A model generated the notes under the pieces. The model was not told the DNA's origin and ran no database searches. It worked only from the letters and a program-made list of their open reading frames with translations. Positions 8,619-19,283 of a stretch of DNA of 64,000 nucleotides are shown piece by piece. Made by a program: the position numbers and the translations under genes. Every line of letters begins with the position of its first letter. The stretch's first letter is position 1. The DNA is from Astrobacterium formosum (lineage in GTDB: Bacteria > Pseudomonadota > Alphaproteobacteria > Rhizobiales > Xanthobacteraceae): the NCBI GenBank assembly GCA_030848545.1, contig JAVDCA010000005.1, positions 186,001-250,000 of the forward strand. The letters run 5' to 3'.

Positions 8619-9218
8619 GTGCGCTGGCTCATCGGGCTCAGCCGCGCCATCGACGCGGTCAATTCGCTGATCGGCAAGGCCATGAGCTGGCTGGTGCTCG
8701 TCGCCGTGCTGGTGTCGGCCACCAACGCCATCGTCCGCAAGGTCTTCGACACGTCGTCCAACGCCTGGCTCGAACTGCAGTGGGTGCTGTTCAGCCTCGT
8801 GTTCCTGATGTGCGCCTCGTGGACCTTGTCGTCGAACGAGCACATCCGCATCGACATCGTCAACACGGCGTTTCCCAAGCGTCTGCGGGACGGCATCGAT
8901 GTGGTCGGCCACACGCTGTTCCTGCTGCCCCTGGCCATCATCATGCTGATCACGTCGCTGCCGTTCTTCCTGACCTCGTTTCGCATCAACGAGCAGTCGG
9001 GAAATGCCGGCGGCCTGCCGCAATGGCCGGCGAAGTCGCTGATCTTCATCGGCTTCGCGCTCCTGTTCGCACAGGCCATTTCCGAGCTCATCAAGCGCAT
9101 CGCCATCATGCGCGGCGTGATCGCGGATCGCCATGCCGGCACCGGCGGCGCGCATGCCGCCGCGGAGACCGAAGCCGAACGCCTGCTCGCCATTGCCAAA
9201 GAAACCGAGCCGCGCTGA
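8619..9218 (+). CDS. TRAP transporter small permease DctQ (set 1)
   Basis: A 199-residue integral membrane protein, the small subunit of a tripartite ATP-independent periplasmic transporter. Four hydrophobic segments are visible (about residues 18-38, 52-72, 90-112, 136-156). It contains NAWLELQWVLFS and NEHIRIDIV, typical of the DctQ family. Start is GTG 8619 with GAGGGGG upstream. It is 21 bp from dctM and surely co-transcribed with it. It is closely similar to the second-set DctQ at 12633, so the two arose by duplication. Charged Glu/Ala C-terminal tail is cytoplasmic by inference. Confidence 0.92.
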   Translation: MRWLIGLSRAIDAVNSLIGKAMSWLVLVAVLVSATNAIVRKVFDTSSNAWLELQWVLFSLVFLMCASWTLSSNEHIRIDIVNTAFPKRLRDGIDVVGHTLFLLPLAIIMLITSLPFFLTSFRINEQSGNAGGLPQWPAKSLIFIGFALLFAQAISELIKRIAIMRGVIADRHAGTGGAHAAAETEAERLLAIAKETEPR

Positions 9219-9239
9219 GCGCGTCTCCGGAGCCCCCAC

Positions 9240-10964
9240 ATGCTCGCGTTCCTCATCCAGTACATGGCGCCGATCATGTTCGCGGCGCTCGTCGTGTTCC
9301 TGCTCCTCGGGTACCCGGTCGCCTTCTCGCTCGCCGCCAACGGCCTCCTGTTCGCCCTGATCGGCATCGAGCTCGGCCTGTTCCGGCCCGACTTCCTGCA
9401 GGCGCTGCCCGAGCGCGTCTACGGAGTGATGAGCAACGACACCCTGCTCGCCATTCCGTTCTTCACCTTCATGGGACTGATCCTGGAACGCTCCGGCATG
9501 GCCGAGGACCTGCTCGACACCATCGGGCAACTGTTCGGCACCATCCGGGGCGGCCTTGCCTATGCGGTCATCTTCGTCGGCGCGCTCCTCGCCGCGACGA
9601 CCGGCGTCGTCGCGGCTTCAGTGATCTCCATGGGCCTGATCTCGCTGCCCATCATGCTGCGCTACGGTTACGACCGCCGCGTGGCGACCGGCGTGATCGC
9701 CGCCTCCGGCACGCTCGCTCAGATCATCCCGCCTTCGCTGGTGTTGATCGTCATGGCCGACCAGCTCGGCCGCTCGGTCGGCGACATGTACGAAGGCGCC
9801 TTCCTGCCCGGCCTGATGCTGTCGGCCATGTATGCCGGCTACGTGTTCCTGGTGACGATGATCTCGCCGAAGAGCGCGCCCGGCCTGCCGGTCGAGGCGG
9901 TCGACTTCCGCGAGGACGACGGCAGGAGAGGCCTCCTGTCGCTTCTGATCCTGACGATCGTCAGCGGTCTCGCCGGCTGGTTCGTCATGACGGGAAGATT
10001 GAGCACGCTGGTCGCCCCGGTCTTTCCTGCCTTCGGCCGGCTGACCAAGCCCCCGGTCATGAACGGCGCCGATTTCGTCGTCCTCACCATGTTCTGCGGC
10101 ATCGTGCTCGCGTTCGCGGCGGCGATCGTGAACCATCTCGGCGATCGCCTGCTCAAGAAGCGCTTCCTGTCGCGGCTCGCCCAGGAGGTCACCTTCGTGA
10201 TGGTGCCACCCCTGTTCCTGATCTTCCTGGTGCTCGGCACGATCTTCATCGGCGTCGCCACCCCGACCGAAGGCGGGGCCATGGGGGCGCTCGGCGCCCT
10301 CATCCTGGCGATCCTGAAAGGCCGCCTGAACATCGGCTTGGTGCGTCAGGCCACGGAGGCGACCGCCAAGCTGTCGTCCTTCGTGATCTTCATCCTGATC
10401 GGCGCGCGCGTGTTCTCGCTCACCTTCTACGGCGTCGACGGGCATCGCTGGGTCGAACACATGCTCGTCTCGTTGCCGGGCGGCGAGTTTGGATTCCTGG
10501 TGTTCGTCAACATCTTCGTGTTCCTGCTCGCCTTCTTCCTCGACTTCTTCGAGCTCGCCTTCATCGTCGTGCCGCTGCTCGGCCCAGCCGCCGAAAAGCT
10601 CGGCATCGACCTGATCTGGTTCGGGGTCCTGCTCGGCGTCAACATGCAGACCTCGTTCATGCATCCGCCGTTCGGATTCGCGCTGTTCTATTTACGATCT
10701 GTGGCGCCGTCCGAACCGTATACGGACCGCCTCACCGGCGAGCGCATGCAGCCGGTGACCACCGGCCAGATCTACTGGGGCGCGACTCCGTTCGTCGTCA
10801 TCCAGGTGCTCGCCGTCGCCCTCGTGATCACGTTTCCGCAGCTTGTCATGCACTACAAGAGCACGGGTGCTCAGATCGACCCCAGCAAGGTCGACATCCG
10901 CATCCAGATGCCCGACCTCGACCTGCCCCCGCTCGATCTGGGCCAGCCGCCGGAGATCAAGTAG
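9240..10964 (+). CDS. TRAP transporter large permease DctM (set 1)
   Basis: A 574-residue membrane protein with about 12-14 hydrophobic segments, the Na+-coupled substrate channel of the TRAP system. Visible DctM signatures are PFFTFMGLILERSGMAEDLL, GVVAASVISMGLISLPIMLR and TPTEGGAMGA. The extended central loop (about residues 215-300) is a feature of the longer DctM group that pairs with TakP-like binding proteins. The C-terminal 30 residues are Asp/Pro-rich and soluble. It is paralogous to the gene at 13255. The binding-protein gene is convergent, not in the operon. Confidence 0.94.
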   Translation: MLAFLIQYMAPIMFAALVVFLLLGYPVAFSLAANGLLFALIGIELGLFRPDFLQALPERVYGVMSNDTLLAIPFFTFMGLILERSGMAEDLLDTIGQLFGTIRGGLAYAVIFVGALLAATTGVVAASVISMGLISLPIMLRYGYDRRVATGVIAASGTLAQIIPPSLVLIVMADQLGRSVGDMYEGAFLPGLMLSAMYAGYVFLVTMISPKSAPGLPVEAVDFREDDGRRGLLSLLILTIVSGLAGWFVMTGRLSTLVAPVFPAFGRLTKPPVMNGADFVVLTMFCGIVLAFAAAIVNHLGDRLLKKRFLSRLAQEVTFVMVPPLFLIFLVLGTIFIGVATPTEGGAMGALGALILAILKGRLNIGLVRQATEATAKLSSFVIFILIGARVFSLTFYGVDGHRWVEHMLVSLPGGEFGFLVFVNIFVFLLAFFLDFFELAFIVVPLLGPAAEKLGIDLIWFGVLLGVNMQTSFMHPPFGFALFYLRSVAPSEPYTDRLTGERMQPVTTGQIYWGATPFVVIQVLAVALVITFPQLVMHYKSTGAQIDPSKVDIRIQMPDLDLPPLDLGQPPEIK

Positions 10965-10984
10965 CATTGACCCAACTCTCCCGG

Positions 10985-11083
10985 CCTCATCCTGAGGAGC
11001 GCTCCACTTGGAGCGCGTCTCGAAGGATGGGGCCGCCCCCGCGCTTCGAGACGGGCGCAAGAGCGCCCTCCTCAGGACGAGGG
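10985..11083. repeat. Intergenic long stem-loop repeat
   Basis: Nested inverted repeat: outer arms CCTCATCCTGAGGAGCGC and its near complement at about 11062-11082, inner arms around GCGTCTCGAAG and CTTCGAGACG. This type of element is scattered between genes in Bradyrhizobium and relatives. It lies between convergent dctM and dctP and could also limit transcription. Confidence 0.7.
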
Positions 11084-11168
11084 CGGTCGGGTTTCATTCG
11101 AGCGCCAGAACCAGCGACCGCTGTAGCCACGACAAAGGCAGCTGCAATCGGCCCTGCCCCGCAGACCC

Positions 11169-11204
11169 AAAAAAAGCTCCGCCCTGCTCGCTCAGGACGG
11201 AGCT
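11169..11204 (-). terminator. Rho-independent terminator of dctP (set 1)
   Basis: On the reverse strand a stem AGCTCCGTCCTG / CAGGGCGGAGCT with a GAGCGAG-type loop is followed at once by seven T residues, 23 bp after the dctP stop. Confidence 0.9.
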
Positions 11205-11226
11205 TCGACGCAACCGAGACGTTCGA

Positions 11227-12327
<1,101 letters not shown>

Positions 12328-12505
12328 TTATTGCGGGCCGACACGTGTAATTACGTACCCCCTCCGAGTGATTTAATGCGAATGCCGGCGCCGGTCCATG
12401 GGAAAAAGGTCGATCGGACGCGCCCGGATTCGGTCAATCCACGGATCGGTCGCGGCGAACGGGATACAATGTTTCCGGAGCCGGCCGCTTACGGCAAATA
12501 AAACA

Positions 12506-12534
12506 TTGACGGGCTCGCCCCGCCTGGGATTAGG
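12506..12534 (+). promoter_or_regulatory. Putative sigma-70 promoter of second TRAP set
   Basis: TTGACG and ATTAGG with a 17-bp spacer, about 100 bp before dctQ. It sits in a 317-bp divergent intergenic region (12316-12632) with the dctP gene on the other side; no other element was recognised there. Confidence 0.4.
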
Positions 12535-12632
12535 TCCGCGCCACGTGGCAGGCGTGTGTAGGGCGCGGCTTTTTGGCGTGATGGTGCCTGGATGATCCGA
12601 CCCGGCGCTCGACGGATGCGACGGAGGAGATC

Positions 12633-13232
12633 ATGGGCGGGCTCATCAGGCTCAGCAGGATTATTGACAGGATCAGTCTCGTCATCGGCAGGGCGGCGAG
12701 CTGGTTGATCCTCGCGGCGGTCGCCGTATCGAGCGTCAATGCGATCGTGCGCAAGCTCTTCGACATTTCATCCAATGCCTGGCTCGAGCTGCAGTGGGTC
12801 TTGTTCAGCGCCGTCTTCATGCTTTGCGCCGCCTGGACCCTGCTCGCCAACGAACATGTGCGCATCGACATCCTGAGCTCCTTCTATCCCAGACGCGTGC
12901 GCAACCTCGTCGAGATTCTCGGGCATTCGGTGTTTCTGTTGCCCCTGTGCGTCATCATGCTCATCACCTCCCTGCCCTTCTTCCTCGGCTCGGTGCGCAT
13001 CAACGAGCAGTCGGCAAGCGCCGGCGGCCTGCCGCAATGGCCGGCCAAATCACTGATCTTCATCGGCTTCGCACTCTTGTTCGCGCAGGGCATCTCGGAA
13101 TTGATCAAGCGGCTGGCGATCATGCGCGGGGACCTGCCCGATCCCGCCGTGAAGATGGGCCAGGCGCACGCGACCGCGGCCGAGAACGCCGTCGTCATGG
13201 CGACCAACACCGCCGATAAGAAGCGAAGCTGA
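12633..13232 (+). CDS. TRAP transporter small permease DctQ (set 2)
   Basis: A 199-residue four-helix membrane protein, paralogue of the DctQ at 8619 with the same landmarks: SNAWLELQWVLFS, NEHVRIDIL, and FRINEQ changed to VRINEQ. The segment SAGGLPQWPAKSLIFIGFAL is nearly the same in both. GGAGGAG precedes the ATG. It is 22 bp from the dctM of its set. Divergence is greatest in the C-terminal tail (residues 170-199). Confidence 0.92.
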   Translation: MGGLIRLSRIIDRISLVIGRAASWLILAAVAVSSVNAIVRKLFDISSNAWLELQWVLFSAVFMLCAAWTLLANEHVRIDILSSFYPRRVRNLVEILGHSVFLLPLCVIMLITSLPFFLGSVRINEQSASAGGLPQWPAKSLIFIGFALLFAQGISELIKRLAIMRGDLPDPAVKMGQAHATAAENAVVMATNTADKKRS

Positions 13233-13254
13233 CCGTACACGACCGAGGCTCGAG

Positions 13255-14904
13255 ATGGCTCATCTACTGATGGAGAATATGGCGCCGATCATGTTTCTGG
13301 CGCTGGTTTTCTTCCTGCTGCTCGGTTATCCGGTCGCGTTCGCGCTCGCCGCCAACGGTCTCCTGTTCGCCCTTATCGGCATCGAGGCCGGCCTGTTCCG
13401 TCCCGACTTCCTGCAGGCGCTGCCGGACCGCGTCTACGGCGTCATGAGCAACGACACCCTGCTCGCGATTCCCTTCTTCACCTTCATGGGACTGGTGCTC
13501 GAACGCTCCGGCATGGCCGAGGACCTGCTCGACACCATCGGGCAATTGTTCGGACCTGTCCGCGGCGGCCTCGCCTATGCGGTCATCTTCGTCGGCGCAC
13601 TCCTCGCCGCGACCACCGGCGTGGTCGCCGCCTCGGTGATCTCCATGGGGCTGATTTCGCTCCCGGTCATGCTGCGCTACGGCTACGACCGCCGCCTCGC
13701 ATCGGGCGTGATCGCGGCCTCCGGCACGCTGGCCCAGATCATCCCGCCTTCGCTCGTCCTGATCGTCATGGCCGACCAATTGCAAAAGCCGGTCGGCGAC
13801 ATGTACGAAGGAGCCTTCGTTCCGGGCCTCTTGCTCTCCGGCCTCTATGCGTCGTGGGTCTTCATTTCTTCCATCATCGCGCCCGAAACGGCTCCGGGAC
13901 TACCCCCGGAAGCTCAAACTCTGCGCGACGGCGACGGCAAGACGCGCCGGTTCTCGCTCCTGGTCGTGACGATCATCGCGACCGTGGCGGCGATCGTCTT
14001 CATGCGCACCTTCGCGACCGTCAAGGCGGGCTCCGACTATGTCGTGTTGACCATGTCGGTGGGCATCATCGTGGCGTTCGCGATCGCGGTCATCAACCGC
14101 CTGCTCGGACTGGGCCTGCTGTCGCGTCTCACCGAGGAAGTCATTTTCGTGATGGTGCCGCCGCTGGCGCTGATCTTCCTCGTGCTCGGCACCATCTTCA
14201 TCGGCGTCGCCACGCCGACGGAGGGCGGCGCCATGGGGGCGAGCGGCGCGCTCCTGCTCGCCGCCATCAAAGGGCGCCTCAATCTGGTGCTGATCCGCCA
14301 AGCCGGCGAGGCGACGGCCAAGCTCGCCGCCTTCGCGATGTTCATCCTCATCGGCGCCCGCGTGTTCTCGCTGACCTTTTACGGCGTCAACGGCCATCGT
14401 TGGGTCGAGGACCTGCTGGTGTCGCTGCCCGGCGGTGAAATGGGCTTCCTGCTGTTCACCAACCTGCTGATCTTCGTGCTCGCCTTCTTCCTCGACTATT
14501 TCGAGCTGGCGTTCATCGTCATTCCGCTCATGGGACCGGCGGCCGACAAGCTCGGCATCGACCTCGTGTGGTTCGGCGTCATGCTGTCGGCGAACATGCA
14601 GACGAGCTTCATGCACCCGCCGTTCGGCTTCGCGCTGTTCTTCCTGCGCTCCGTCGCCCCGAAGGAGGACTACGTCGACCGCCTCACGGGCAAGATCATG
14701 GCGAAGGTGACCACCGGGCAGATCTACTGGGGCGCCATCCCGTTCGTGGTGATCCAATTGATCATGGTCATCCTCATCATCAGCTTCCCGGGCTTGGTGA
14801 TGCACTACAAATCAGGCGTCCCCCAGGTGGATCCCTCGACGGTGCGGATCGAAGTGCCGTTTGAGACCGAGGTGATGCCGCTCAACATTCAGCCCGGACG
14901 GTGA
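13255..14904 (+). CDS. TRAP transporter large permease DctM (set 2)
   Basis: A 549-residue polytopic membrane protein, paralogue of the DctM at 9240. Long blocks are unchanged between the two (for example around MSNDTLLAIPFFTFMGL and ASGTLAQIIPPSLVLIVMAD). The central cytoplasmic or periplasmic loop (about residues 215-270) is shorter here by some 30 residues and is where the copies diverge most, as is the C-terminus. Same role as the first copy: sodium-driven uptake of the ligand delivered by a DctP protein. Ends before a strong bidirectional terminator shared with the convergent dctP. Confidence 0.94.
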   Translation: MAHLLMENMAPIMFLALVFFLLLGYPVAFALAANGLLFALIGIEAGLFRPDFLQALPDRVYGVMSNDTLLAIPFFTFMGLVLERSGMAEDLLDTIGQLFGPVRGGLAYAVIFVGALLAATTGVVAASVISMGLISLPVMLRYGYDRRLASGVIAASGTLAQIIPPSLVLIVMADQLQKPVGDMYEGAFVPGLLLSGLYASWVFISSIIAPETAPGLPPEAQTLRDGDGKTRRFSLLVVTIIATVAAIVFMRTFATVKAGSDYVVLTMSVGIIVAFAIAVINRLLGLGLLSRLTEEVIFVMVPPLALIFLVLGTIFIGVATPTEGGAMGASGALLLAAIKGRLNLVLIRQAGEATAKLAAFAMFILIGARVFSLTFYGVNGHRWVEDLLVSLPGGEMGFLLFTNLLIFVLAFFLDYFELAFIVIPLMGPAADKLGIDLVWFGVMLSANMQTSFMHPPFGFALFFLRSVAPKEDYVDRLTGKIMAKVTTGQIYWGAIPFVVIQLIMVILIISFPGLVMHYKSGVPQVDPSTVRIEVPFETEVMPLNIQPGR

Positions 14905-14942
14905 AGTCCGGGCCGACACGCGAACAGTCTGCACGAAAACCA

Positions 14943-14974
14943 ACGGGGCCCTTTCGGGCCCCGTCGTCATTTTC
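14943..14974. terminator. Bidirectional terminator between dctM and dctP (set 2)
   Basis: Perfect stem ACGGGGCCC-TTTC-GGGCCCCGT followed by a T-rich tract, between convergent genes. Confidence 0.85.
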
Positions 14975-15001
14975 TAATCGAGATGGAAGCAGCCGTGAGG
15001 C

Positions 15002-16090
15002 TCAGCCGCGCGAGCGAGCGCGGATCTGGAAGGTGTCGAACGAATATTCGGCGACCTGCCACCACAGATACTGATCGGCCCGATAGGCGGCCACGCTGTC
15101 GTAGATCTTCTTGAAATCCGCGTTCTGCGCGCACACTTCGGCGTAGACTTCGTTCGCCGCCTTGTAGCAGGCGTCCATGACGGGCTGCGGGAACGGGCGC
15201 AGGACGGCACCGAGCGCCACCAGCCGCTTCAGAGCGGCGGGATTGAGTGCGTCATAACGCGAGGCGAGCCAGTCGTTCTGCATCGCCGAGGCGGAGCGCA
15301 GAACCGCCTGATAGGCTTTCGGCAGCGCGTTCCACTTCTCGATATTGATGAGGTTGTGGAGCGCGGAGGCGCCTTCCCACCAGGCCGGGTAATAGTAGTA
15401 TTTCGCCACCTTGTAGAGGCCGAGCTTTTCGTCGTCGGCCGGGCCGACCCATTCGACGGCGTCGATGGTGCCCTTTTCCAGCGCCGGATAGATGTCGCCG
15501 CCGGCCGTCTGCTGCGGCACGACGCCGAGCTTCTGCAGAATACGTCCGGCGAAGCCGCCGACCCGGAACTTGAGGCCGTTGAGGTCGGCGACCTCCTTGA
15601 TCTCTTTGCGATACCAGCCGCCCATCTGGGCGTTGGTGTTGCCGGCCGGCATGCCAATGATATTGAACTTCTTGAGGAAGTCGTTGGCCATGTCATTGCC
15701 GCCGCCATGGGTGAACCAGGCGTCTTCCATGCGGGCATTGAGGCCGAACGGCATGCCGGTGATGAGCGCGAAGGTGGGATCCTTGCCCAGGTAGTAATAG
15801 CAGGCGGTGTGGCACATCTCGACGGTGCCATTCGAGGTCGCGTCGAGCGCCTGCAGGCCGGGCACGATTTCGCCGGCCGCAAAGCTCTGGATCTGGAACT
15901 TGTTGTCGGTCATCTCGGCGACCGCCTTGGCGAACACCTCCGACGAGATGAACAGCGTGTCGAGCGACTTCGGGAAGCTCGAGGCCAGGCGCCACTTGAT
16001 CTCCGGCGTCGACTGCGCGATCGCCGGTGCGGCCAGGGCGGTAGCGGCGACGCCGACGCCCGCGCCGGTGAGGAATTGACGACGTTTCAT
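15002..16090 (-). CDS. TRAP substrate-binding protein, TakP-like (set 2)
   Basis: A 362-residue Tat-exported binding protein (MKRRQFLTGAGVG) homologous to the set 1 DctP. The 2-oxo-acid-type landmarks are kept: [64 protein letters not shown] and YYYYPAWWEGA. Differences in the pocket region (VGPADDE instead of VGPYDDE, AWWEGA instead of GWWEGG, and a changed cap segment near residue 130) suggest a shifted ligand range. The start at 16090 is fixed by GGAGGG upstream; the open frame extends 34 codons further but those residues do not look like a signal. The gene lies downstream of mrp on the same strand, 110 bp apart. Confidence 0.92.
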   Translation of the reverse strand: MKRRQFLTGAGVGVAATALAAPAIAQSTPEIKWRLASSFPKSLDTLFISSEVFAKAVAEMTDNKFQIQSFAAGEIVPGLQALDATSNGTVEMCHTACYYYLGKDPTFALITGMPFGLNARMEDAWFTHGGGNDMANDFLKKFNIIGMPAGNTNAQMGGWYRKEIKEVADLNGLKFRVGGFAGRILQKLGVVPQQTAGGDIYPALEKGTIDAVEWVGPADDEKLGLYKVAKYYYYPAWWEGASALHNLINIEKWNALPKAYQAVLRSASAMQNDWLASRYDALNPAALKRLVALGAVLRPFPQPVMDACYKAANEVYAEVCAQNADFKKIYDSVAAYRADQYLWWQVAEYSFDTFQIRARSRG

Positions 16091-16201
16091 AAAACCCTCC
16101 GTGTTTGGCGGCTGACGCACGGGGGACTCGCCAGCTGTGGAAGAAAATTGCGTTGCTGGTTCACGCGTAACACGAGCAGAGCGATTTGCCACTAGGGCGT
16201 T

Positions 16202-17347
16202 TCACGCCTCGATGACGATCTTGGGCGCCGGGCGACCGCCACGTCCATCGGCGAGTTGGTCACGCAATCGGGCGGCAATGTCGCGGAAGATCTTGGCGTG
16301 CACGCCGTCCGGGTCGGAGGCGACGACCGGCTGGCCGGCATCCGACTTCTCGCGGATATCCATATGCAGCGGCACCTCGCCCAGGAAGGGCACCCCGAGG
16401 CGCTCGGCCTCGTGGCGGGCGCCGCCATGGCCGAAGATGTCGGAGCGCGTGCCGCAGCTCGGACACAGGAAATAGCTCATGTTCTCGACGATGCCGAGCA
16501 CCGGCACATTGACGCGCCGGAACATGGCGATGCCGCGGCGAGCATCGATCAGGGCGAGGTCCTGCGGCGTCGAGACGATGACGGCGCCCCTGAGGGGGAC
16601 CTGCTGGGCCATGGTGAGCTGGGCGTCGCCGGTACCCGGCGGCATGTCCACCACCATGACGTCAAGTTCGCCCCACTCGACTTCGCGCAGCATCTGGGTC
16701 AGGGCCGACATCACCATCGGACCGCGCCAGATCATCGGCGTCTCTTCGTCGACCAGGAACCCGATGGACATCACCTTGAGGCCGTAGCCGTCCATCGGCA
16801 CAAGGCGATTGCCGCCGGTGGTCTCCGGTCGGCCGTGTACGGCGAGCAGCTTCGGAACCGACGGTCCGTAGATGTCGGCATCGAGAATGCCGACGCGCAG
16901 TCCGAGGTCGCGCAGCCCCAGCGCCAGGTTGACCGCGGTGGTGGATTTACCGACCCCGCCCTTGCCGGAGGCGACCGCGATGATGGAGCCGACACCGGGC
17001 AGGCCGTTTGCCGCCGGAGCGCCCCCGTGTCCGTGTCCGGGACGCGGCGCCGGCCGCGGCCCACCGGGCGCGCCCGAGGGCGGCTTTCGGGCCACGCCGG
17101 GGGCCACTTCGGCCGTCAGGGCGACCATCACCGAAGCGACGCCGGACAGACCGCGCACCGCCGCCTCGGCGTTCTTGCGCACGCCTTCCCATGCCTCGAC
17201 GGCATCGGCCGGCGCCGTGATGGAGAAGAAGACCTTGCCGTCGGTGACGACGATGTCCGACAGCGCCCCGATGCCGGTCAGTGGCCGGCCATCCGGACCT
17301 TTGACACCTTCGAGCCTGGCCAGCACCTCGTCCTTGCTCACCGCCAT
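16202..17347 (-). CDS. apbC: Mrp/ApbC Fe-S cluster carrier ATPase
   Basis: P-loop ATPase of the Mrp/NBP35 family, thought to carry and deliver [4Fe-4S] clusters in the cytosol. Residues 1-85 form the DUF59/MIP18-like domain. A Pro/Gly/Arg-rich linker follows. The deviant Walker A motif GKGGVGKSTTAVNLA is near residue 130 and DADIYGPS shortly after; MPPGTGDAQLT is the family's Walker B region. The cluster-binding CPSC motif is in SYFLCPSCGTRSDIFG. Three in-frame ATGs are possible (17359, 17350, 17347); a GGAG six bases before 17347 decides for it. Length about 381 residues fits the family. Confidence 0.93.
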   Translation of the reverse strand: MAVSKDEVLARLEGVKGPDGRPLTGIGALSDIVVTDGKVFFSITAPADAVEAWEGVRKNAEAAVRGLSGVASVMVALTAEVAPGVARKPPSGAPGGPRPAPRPGHGHGGAPAANGLPGVGSIIAVASGKGGVGKSTTAVNLALGLRDLGLRVGILDADIYGPSVPKLLAVHGRPETTGGNRLVPMDGYGLKVMSIGFLVDEETPMIWRGPMVMSALTQMLREVEWGELDVMVVDMPPGTGDAQLTMAQQVPLRGAVIVSTPQDLALIDARRGIAMFRRVNVPVLGIVENMSYFLCPSCGTRSDIFGHGGARHEAERLGVPFLGEVPLHMDIREKSDAGQPVVASDPDGVHAKIFRDIAARLRDQLADGRGGRPAPKIVIEA

Positions 17348-17549
17348 CATGCGCTCCATCGCTTCGCTCGGGCTCTAGAAAACCGGCCGCCCGCAGTGGC
17401 CGACACCATAGGGAGATAGCCACAAGCGTCAACGACTTGTCGAGAATTCCTCGAAACTGGCCTTGAGGCACCGCCTGCCAGCGTTCGCGACTTGTTCCGC
17501 CACGCTATCGGTGCCGGCAAGGAACCGTTAACGCGATTTTTTAGCCGCG

Positions 17550-17569
17550 CCTTAAGGCTGCCCTTAAGG
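17550..17569. promoter_or_regulatory. Pair of CCTTAAGG palindromes upstream of a kinase gene
   Basis: Two identical 8-bp palindromes CCTTAAGG begin 12 bp apart (17550 and 17562), about 55 bp before the histidine-kinase start. The TTAA cores are separated by 8 bp, close to but not exactly the TTAA-N7-TTAA layout bound by CtrA. Likely a regulator site; which one is not known. Confidence 0.4.
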
Positions 17570-17621
17570 ATTTTGCGGCAATCCTCCGTGATCGAGTGCG
17601 TGATGGTGTGTTTGCGTGCCC

Positions 17622-19211
17622 ATGACAGGACCGACCAGCGAGCCGCGCGAAGCCTCCTCGCTTGCCGACAAGGCCGCCGCCAAACGGCGCCGCCTCGCCT
17701 CGCAGCGCGTGCGCGAGGCGCGTGACCGCCTGACTTCGACGAGCGGCACACGGCCCGCCTTCGATGCCGAGCTCCTGCGCCAGTTTGCTCTCAACCGGCT
17801 GTCGGGCTCGTTCGTGATCCTCATGCTGGTCCTGTCCATCGGCGGCCTGTCGAGCATCTGGATCAGCCCGATCATCGCCGGCATCTGGACTGGGGGCGTC
17901 CTGTTCATCCACCTGGTGATCGTGCTCGCCTGCCGCCGCTTCCTCGCCGAGCCCATGGCGACGGTGCGCATCCGCGCCTGGCGCCTGCGTTTCATCCTGC
18001 TCGACCTTTTGTTCGGGCTCGCCTGGATGTTCAACCTCATTCAGCCGGTCGGCATCGCCGAGAGTACCGGCACCTTCAACCTGTTCGTGCTCCTGCTCCT
18101 GGTCGCGGTGTCGAGCATGCTCGCCGCGAGCCTGCCGGTCGCCGTCCTGGCTCTGACGGCGCCACTGTCGATCGCGGTCGCGCTCAAGTTCATCCTCATG
18201 GGCACCGTCCACGGCTTCATTCTCGCCGGCATGACGGTCGCGGCCCAGTGCTACTTCACCATGCTGGCCTACCGTCTCTACCACTCGACTCTCGCGACTT
18301 TCGTGGCCCGCGCCGAGAAGGACGCGTTGATCGGCGAACTCGAGCAGGCCAAGGCGAAATCGGACGAGGCGCGCCGGCGTGCCGAAGCCGCGAACATCGC
18401 CAAGTCGCGCTTCCTCGCCCAGATGAGCCACGAACTGCGCACGCCGCTCAATGCCATTCTGGGCTTTTCCGAAGTGATGAAGAACGAACTCTTCGGCAAG
18501 CACGCGGTCGCCTCCTACAAGGACTACTCCGCCGACATCCACAATTCGGGCGTCCACCTGCTCGGCCTGATCAACGAAATTCTCGACCTCTCGCGCATCG
18601 AGGCGGGCCGCTACGAGCTCAACGAAGAGCCTGTCGAACTCGTACTCGCCGCCGAGGAATGCCATCATCTGCTCAAGTTGCGCGCCAAGAACCGCGGCAT
18701 CACCATCCACGAACTGTTCGAACCCGAGATGCCGCGCCTGTGGGCCGATGAGCGCGCGGTCAGGCAGGTGGTCCTCAACCTTCTGTCCAACGCCATCAAG
18801 TTCACCCCGCAGGGCGGCGAGATCTGGTTGAAAGTGGGCTGGACCGCCTCGGGCGGCCAGTATCTCTCCGTCAAGGATACCGGCTCCGGGATCGCCGAGG
18901 ACGAGATCCCGATCGTGCTCGATTCCTTCGGCCAGGGTTCGAACGCCATCAAGTCCGCCGAACAGGGCGCCGGCCTCGGCCTGCCCATCGTCAAGAAGCT
19001 GATCGACCTGCATGGTGGCACCTTCACGCTGCGTTCCAAGCTGCGCGAGGGCACGGAGGTGATCGTCACCTTCCCGCCGGAGCGGGTGATGTCGGCCCTG
19101 GAGCCGTTCCTTGAGCCCTCTCCGCCCCTGCAGCCCGATCCCGAATCGAGCCGCAATGACGAGAAGCGATGGAAGTTCCGCCGCCCCAATCTGTTCCGGG
19201 CCGGCACATGA
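17622..19211 (+). CDS. Membrane sensor histidine kinase (PdhS/DivJ-like)
   Basis: A 529-residue hybrid-free kinase. After a basic N-terminal 55 residues come five or six membrane helices (about residues 58-215) that form an integral sensor, with no PAS domain. A short coiled coil leads to the HisKA domain with SHELRTPLNAILGFSEVM, His near residue 273. The HATPase domain shows NLLSNAIKF (N box), DTGSGI (G1) and GAGLGLP (G2). The SHELRTPLNA/GFSEVM type of HisKA is that of the PleC/DivJ/PdhS group controlling cell-cycle output in alphaproteobacteria, but it could serve another regulator; no response regulator is adjacent. ATG 17622 is chosen; a GTG two codons earlier is also possible. Confidence 0.85.
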   Translation: MTGPTSEPREASSLADKAAAKRRRLASQRVREARDRLTSTSGTRPAFDAELLRQFALNRLSGSFVILMLVLSIGGLSSIWISPIIAGIWTGGVLFIHLVIVLACRRFLAEPMATVRIRAWRLRFILLDLLFGLAWMFNLIQPVGIAESTGTFNLFVLLLLVAVSSMLAASLPVAVLALTAPLSIAVALKFILMGTVHGFILAGMTVAAQCYFTMLAYRLYHSTLATFVARAEKDALIGELEQAKAKSDEARRRAEAANIAKSRFLAQMSHELRTPLNAILGFSEVMKNELFGKHAVASYKDYSADIHNSGVHLLGLINEILDLSRIEAGRYELNEEPVELVLAAEECHHLLKLRAKNRGITIHELFEPEMPRLWADERAVRQVVLNLLSNAIKFTPQGGEIWLKVGWTASGGQYLSVKDTGSGIAEDEIPIVLDSFGQGSNAIKSAEQGAGLGLPIVKKLIDLHGGTFTLRSKLREGTEVIVTFPPERVMSALEPFLEPSPPLQPDPESSRNDEKRWKFRRPNLFRAGT

Positions 19212-19283
19212 GCGGCCTTTTTGCGCCATTGCGGTTCCGGCGGCGGCGGCTATGTTCATCGGCGCCAGTCTGCGAACACCCCC

